Positions 6,874 through 8,265 of a DNA stretch of 8,265 nt are shown here, one piece after another; position 1 is the stretch's first letter, and each line of letters opens with the position of its first letter. This stretch comes from Acidimicrobiia bacterium. Its GTDB lineage: Bacteria; Actinomycetota; Acidimicrobiia; Spongiisociales; JAENVV01. The translations under genes and the position numbers were made by a program. Where the stretch lies: positions 110,447 through 118,711 of the forward strand of contig CP070681.1 in assembly GCA_020352575.1 (NCBI GenBank). Direction: 5' to 3'. The notes beneath the pieces are model-generated. The model did no database searches. It was not told the DNA's origin and worked only from the letters and a program-made list of their open reading frames with translations.

Positions 6874-7328
6874 GGACCGAGCAGGAGGGTGCCGTCGATG
6901 TCGGTGACACCGGCGTTGAGGTTCATCGTCAGCGTCAACGAAGCGGTCGAGTCGGGCCCCACCGTTCCCGTCCGGGCCGGGACGACGGCATCCACCCCGG
7001 CGGTGGCCACCGTGAGCCCGACGGTGCCACTCCACGACAACTCGGTCTCGTTCGTGAGGATCACCTCGAGGTCCAGTTGGTCGCCGTCGAGCGCTGACCG
7101 CAGGTCGACCGACAGGCCGCCACACGCCGAGGACACCTCATCATCGAGCACGAACGAGCTGCCAACGGTGGCCTCCCCGTCGAGGATCTGCACGAAGAAC
7201 GGCTGCGCGATGGGTTCCTCACACACGAGCACATGCGTGAGACCACGGAGGTTCCCGGCGACGGCTGGGATGAGCAGGGCACCGATGAAGACCACGAGGG
7301 CAAGCCTGTTGCGCAGCGAGGGAACCAC
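6870..7328 (-). CDS. Small exported protein of unknown function
   Basis: 152 aa, not recognised. The N-terminus has a basic stretch (RNR, 6-8) followed by a hydrophobic segment at about 9-24. It ends with PAVA before G25, a fitting AxA signal peptidase I site, though it could instead remain as a membrane anchor. The rest is Thr-, Ser-, Val- and Gly-rich with alternating hydrophobic residues (e.g. LDLEVILTNETELSWSGTV at 85-103). This suggests a beta-sandwich resembling extracellular Ig-like or CARDB-type domains. C36 and C69 are the only cysteines and could form a disulfide once exported. Start GTG at 7328: a TAGGCT -10 box lies exactly six bases upstream and there is no ribosome binding site, so a leaderless start is likely. 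First gene of the operon with the DHPS-like gene and holA; its stop overlaps the next start by four bases. Confidence 0.72.
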   Translation of the reverse strand: MVPSLRNRLALVVFIGALLIPAVAGNLRGLTHVLVCEEPIAQPFFVQILDGEATVGSSFVLDDEVSSACGGLSVDLRSALDGDQLDLEVILTNETELSWSGTVGLTVATAGVDAVVPARTGTVGPDSTASLTLTMNLNAGVTDIDGTLLLGP

Positions 7329-7334
7329 GGCGCA

Positions 7335-7340
7335 AGCCTA
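7335..7340 (-). promoter_or_regulatory. Putative leaderless promoter of the holA operon
   Basis: The minus strand reads TAGGCT (7340 down to 7335), then TGCGCC, then GTG at 7328. The spacing of six bases between -10 box and start codon places the transcription start on the GTG itself. No -35 consensus is visible. It faces the opposite promoter at 7369-7374 within a 52-base intergenic gap. Confidence 0.55.
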
Positions 7341-7368
7341 CCGCCGGGTCCGTCCACCACAGAGGGTG

Positions 7369-7374
7369 TAGCCT
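7369..7374 (+). promoter_or_regulatory. Putative leaderless promoter of the GGDEF-like membrane gene
   Basis: TAGCCT (7369-7374), then GCCCCC, then GTG at 7381: again a TANNNT box exactly six bases before the start codon with no ribosome binding site. The surrounding GGGTG and CCC segments resemble those around the hrcA -10 box (GGGTG before, CCC after). Confidence 0.55.
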
Positions 7375-7380
7375 GCCCCC

Positions 7381-8205
7381 GTGGCAGAGAGCGTGATGGA
7401 ATTCCGTCGCAGCCGCCGATTGCTCCTCTCCGTGGGTGTCGTCGTCATCGCGGCGACCGCAGTGGTCATGGCAGTGCGCGGCGTCGACCCGGTCGAGGTC
7501 TGGGCAACCGTCCTATTCCTCGTCGTGTTCGTGGCTGCCGCCCTCTTCGGCATGCTCGGTGGCGTGATCGGCGGTGTGGCGGCGATCGCCGCCTACTTCC
7601 TCCTGCGGGCGCCCGTCATCGAACTCCTCGGCTTCTCGCAGGTGGGGCAGACGCTGGTCGCACGCTCCACGGCCTACATCATCTTCGGCGTGGCAGCCGG
7701 CTGGGCGTTCGACGTCGTCCAACGAAGCCTCACCAAACTCGACCGGCACGACGTTGTCGACGACGCAACCGGCCTCCTCAACGCCCGCGGCACCGCCGAG
7801 GTGCTGGAGAACGAGATCTCCCGCTGCAAGCGCTACGGCGGCGAGTTCGCCGTCGTCACGGCACGCGTCCGCATCGAAGGTGACCGCAAGCTCCGACGCG
7901 AAGCCCTGGAGTCCCTGGGCGACCGGCTTCGGTTCTCCCTTCGGACGGTGGACCGGGTGGGTCGCTGGGAGGACGACGACCATGGCGACGTGGTCGTGGT
8001 CCTCCTCCCCGAGACGCCGATCGAGGGAGCCGCATTCGTGGTGTCCCGTATCGAGCGCCTCCTCGACGACCTCGGATATCCCCTTGCCGGGGAACCGACC
8101 CTCAATCGGCACGGGTTCCCGGCCGACGAGGATGCCATTCGGGACGTGGCCAAGGTGGCAGCCCGGATGACCCGCCGGAACCACCCTGAGTCGACACCCG
8201 AGTAG
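7381..8205 (+). CDS. Four-helix membrane protein with degenerate GGDEF-like domain
   Basis: 274 aa. Four likely membrane helices lie at about 14-32, 41-58, 59-77 and 92-110. A short linker leads to a cytosolic domain starting DDATGLLNARG (127-137), which is the classic opening of GGDEF (diguanylate cyclase) domains (D..TGL.NR). The region RCKRYGGEFAVV (148-159) fits the family's first strand, but the metal-binding DxDxFK is absent (RVRIEGDRK instead). The segment LRTVDRVGRWEDDDHGDVV followed by VVLLP (187-210) matches the LR..D...RyGGDEFvvlLP region, yet the GGDEF signature itself is replaced by DDDHGD. Cyclic di-GMP synthesis is therefore unlikely; a structural, nucleotide-sensing or partner-binding role is an inference. 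The domain also ends without the usual S.G.A final strand. GTG at 7381 is supported by the leaderless promoter. The C-terminus is polar and probably disordered. Confidence 0.75.
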   Translation: MAESVMEFRRSRRLLLSVGVVVIAATAVVMAVRGVDPVEVWATVLFLVVFVAAALFGMLGGVIGGVAAIAAYFLLRAPVIELLGFSQVGQTLVARSTAYIIFGVAAGWAFDVVQRSLTKLDRHDVVDDATGLLNARGTAEVLENEISRCKRYGGEFAVVTARVRIEGDRKLRREALESLGDRLRFSLRTVDRVGRWEDDDHGDVVVVLLPETPIEGAAFVVSRIERLLDDLGYPLAGEPTLNRHGFPADEDAIRDVAKVAARMTRRNHPESTPE

Positions 8206-8208
8206 GGC

Positions 8209-8265
8209 TCAGGCCCCGGGAGGTCCCTCGACTACTCGCGCACGGAGACGTGCCGTGTCCCACGG
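8209..8265 (-). CDS. Possible C-terminal end of a minus-strand gene, cut by the right edge
   Basis: From the right edge, one minus-strand frame is open for 18 codons and ends at TGA (8211-8209), reading PWDTARLRARVVEGPPGA. This would converge tail to tail with the membrane protein gene, three bases from its stop. The composition looks like an ordinary actinobacterial C-terminus, but the piece is far too short to identify, and an open stretch of this size can occur by chance. Confidence 0.3.
   Translation of the reverse strand, partial: PWDTARLRARVVEGPPGA

Noticed and set aside
5998..7371. A 457-codon plus-strand open frame opposite the DHPS-like and exported-protein genes
   Set aside because: It is antisense to two genes with family motifs, coupled overlaps and a promoter; its translation shows low-complexity charged sequence and no domain.
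7831..7857. RYGGEF in the membrane protein (residues 151-156), which looks like a GGDEF active site
   Set aside because: It lies about 20 residues after the TGL.N motif, where the family has RYG before its first strand, not the catalytic hairpin. The true catalytic position (about 196-203) reads EDDDHGDV.

Overview
High-GC bacterial chromosome whose gene content and order point to an actinobacterium. The block dnaJ / hrcA / hemW / lepA next to a head-on rpsT and holA is the usual actinobacterial neighbourhood, and codon usage is strongly GC-ending. Several transcription units appear to have leaderless or near-leaderless starts, which is common in actinobacteria. A deep-branching class such as Acidimicrobiia is a guess and not proven by the sequence. 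There is no sign of a phage, insertion sequence, CRISPR array, tRNA or rRNA, and no gene-free stretch longer than about 130 bases.

Layout, left to right. (1) 1-635, minus: 5' two thirds of dnaJ, running off the left edge. (2) 719-1720, plus: hrcA, heat-shock repressor, divergent from dnaJ. (3) 1704-2819, minus: hemW, overlapping hrcA tail to tail by 17 bases. (4) 2816-4627, minus: lepA (EF4), overlapping the hemW start by 4 bases. (5) 4755-5024, plus: rpsT (ribosomal protein S20), divergent from lepA. (6) 5044-5073: a strong GC hairpin between two converging genes, probably a shared terminator. (7) Minus-strand operon transcribed from 7328 down to 5078: a small exported protein of unknown function, a divergent dihydropteroate-synthase-like protein, and holA (DNA polymerase III delta). 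Each junction is a 4-base stop/start overlap. (8) 7381-8205, plus: a four-helix membrane protein with a degenerate GGDEF-like domain. (9) 8209-8265, minus: possible last codons of a gene entering from the right.

Functionally the window is mostly core housekeeping: protein folding and its repressor, heme trafficking, translation, and the clamp loader. The less ordinary parts are four. hrcA is inverted in place inside an otherwise conserved block. A DHPS-family protein keeps the pterin pocket but has lost the two substrate loops, and it is translationally coupled to holA. Three promoters place a TANNNT -10 box exactly six bases before the start codon. The membrane GGDEF-like protein has lost its catalytic motif. 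I did not find a clearly new defence or mobile system here.
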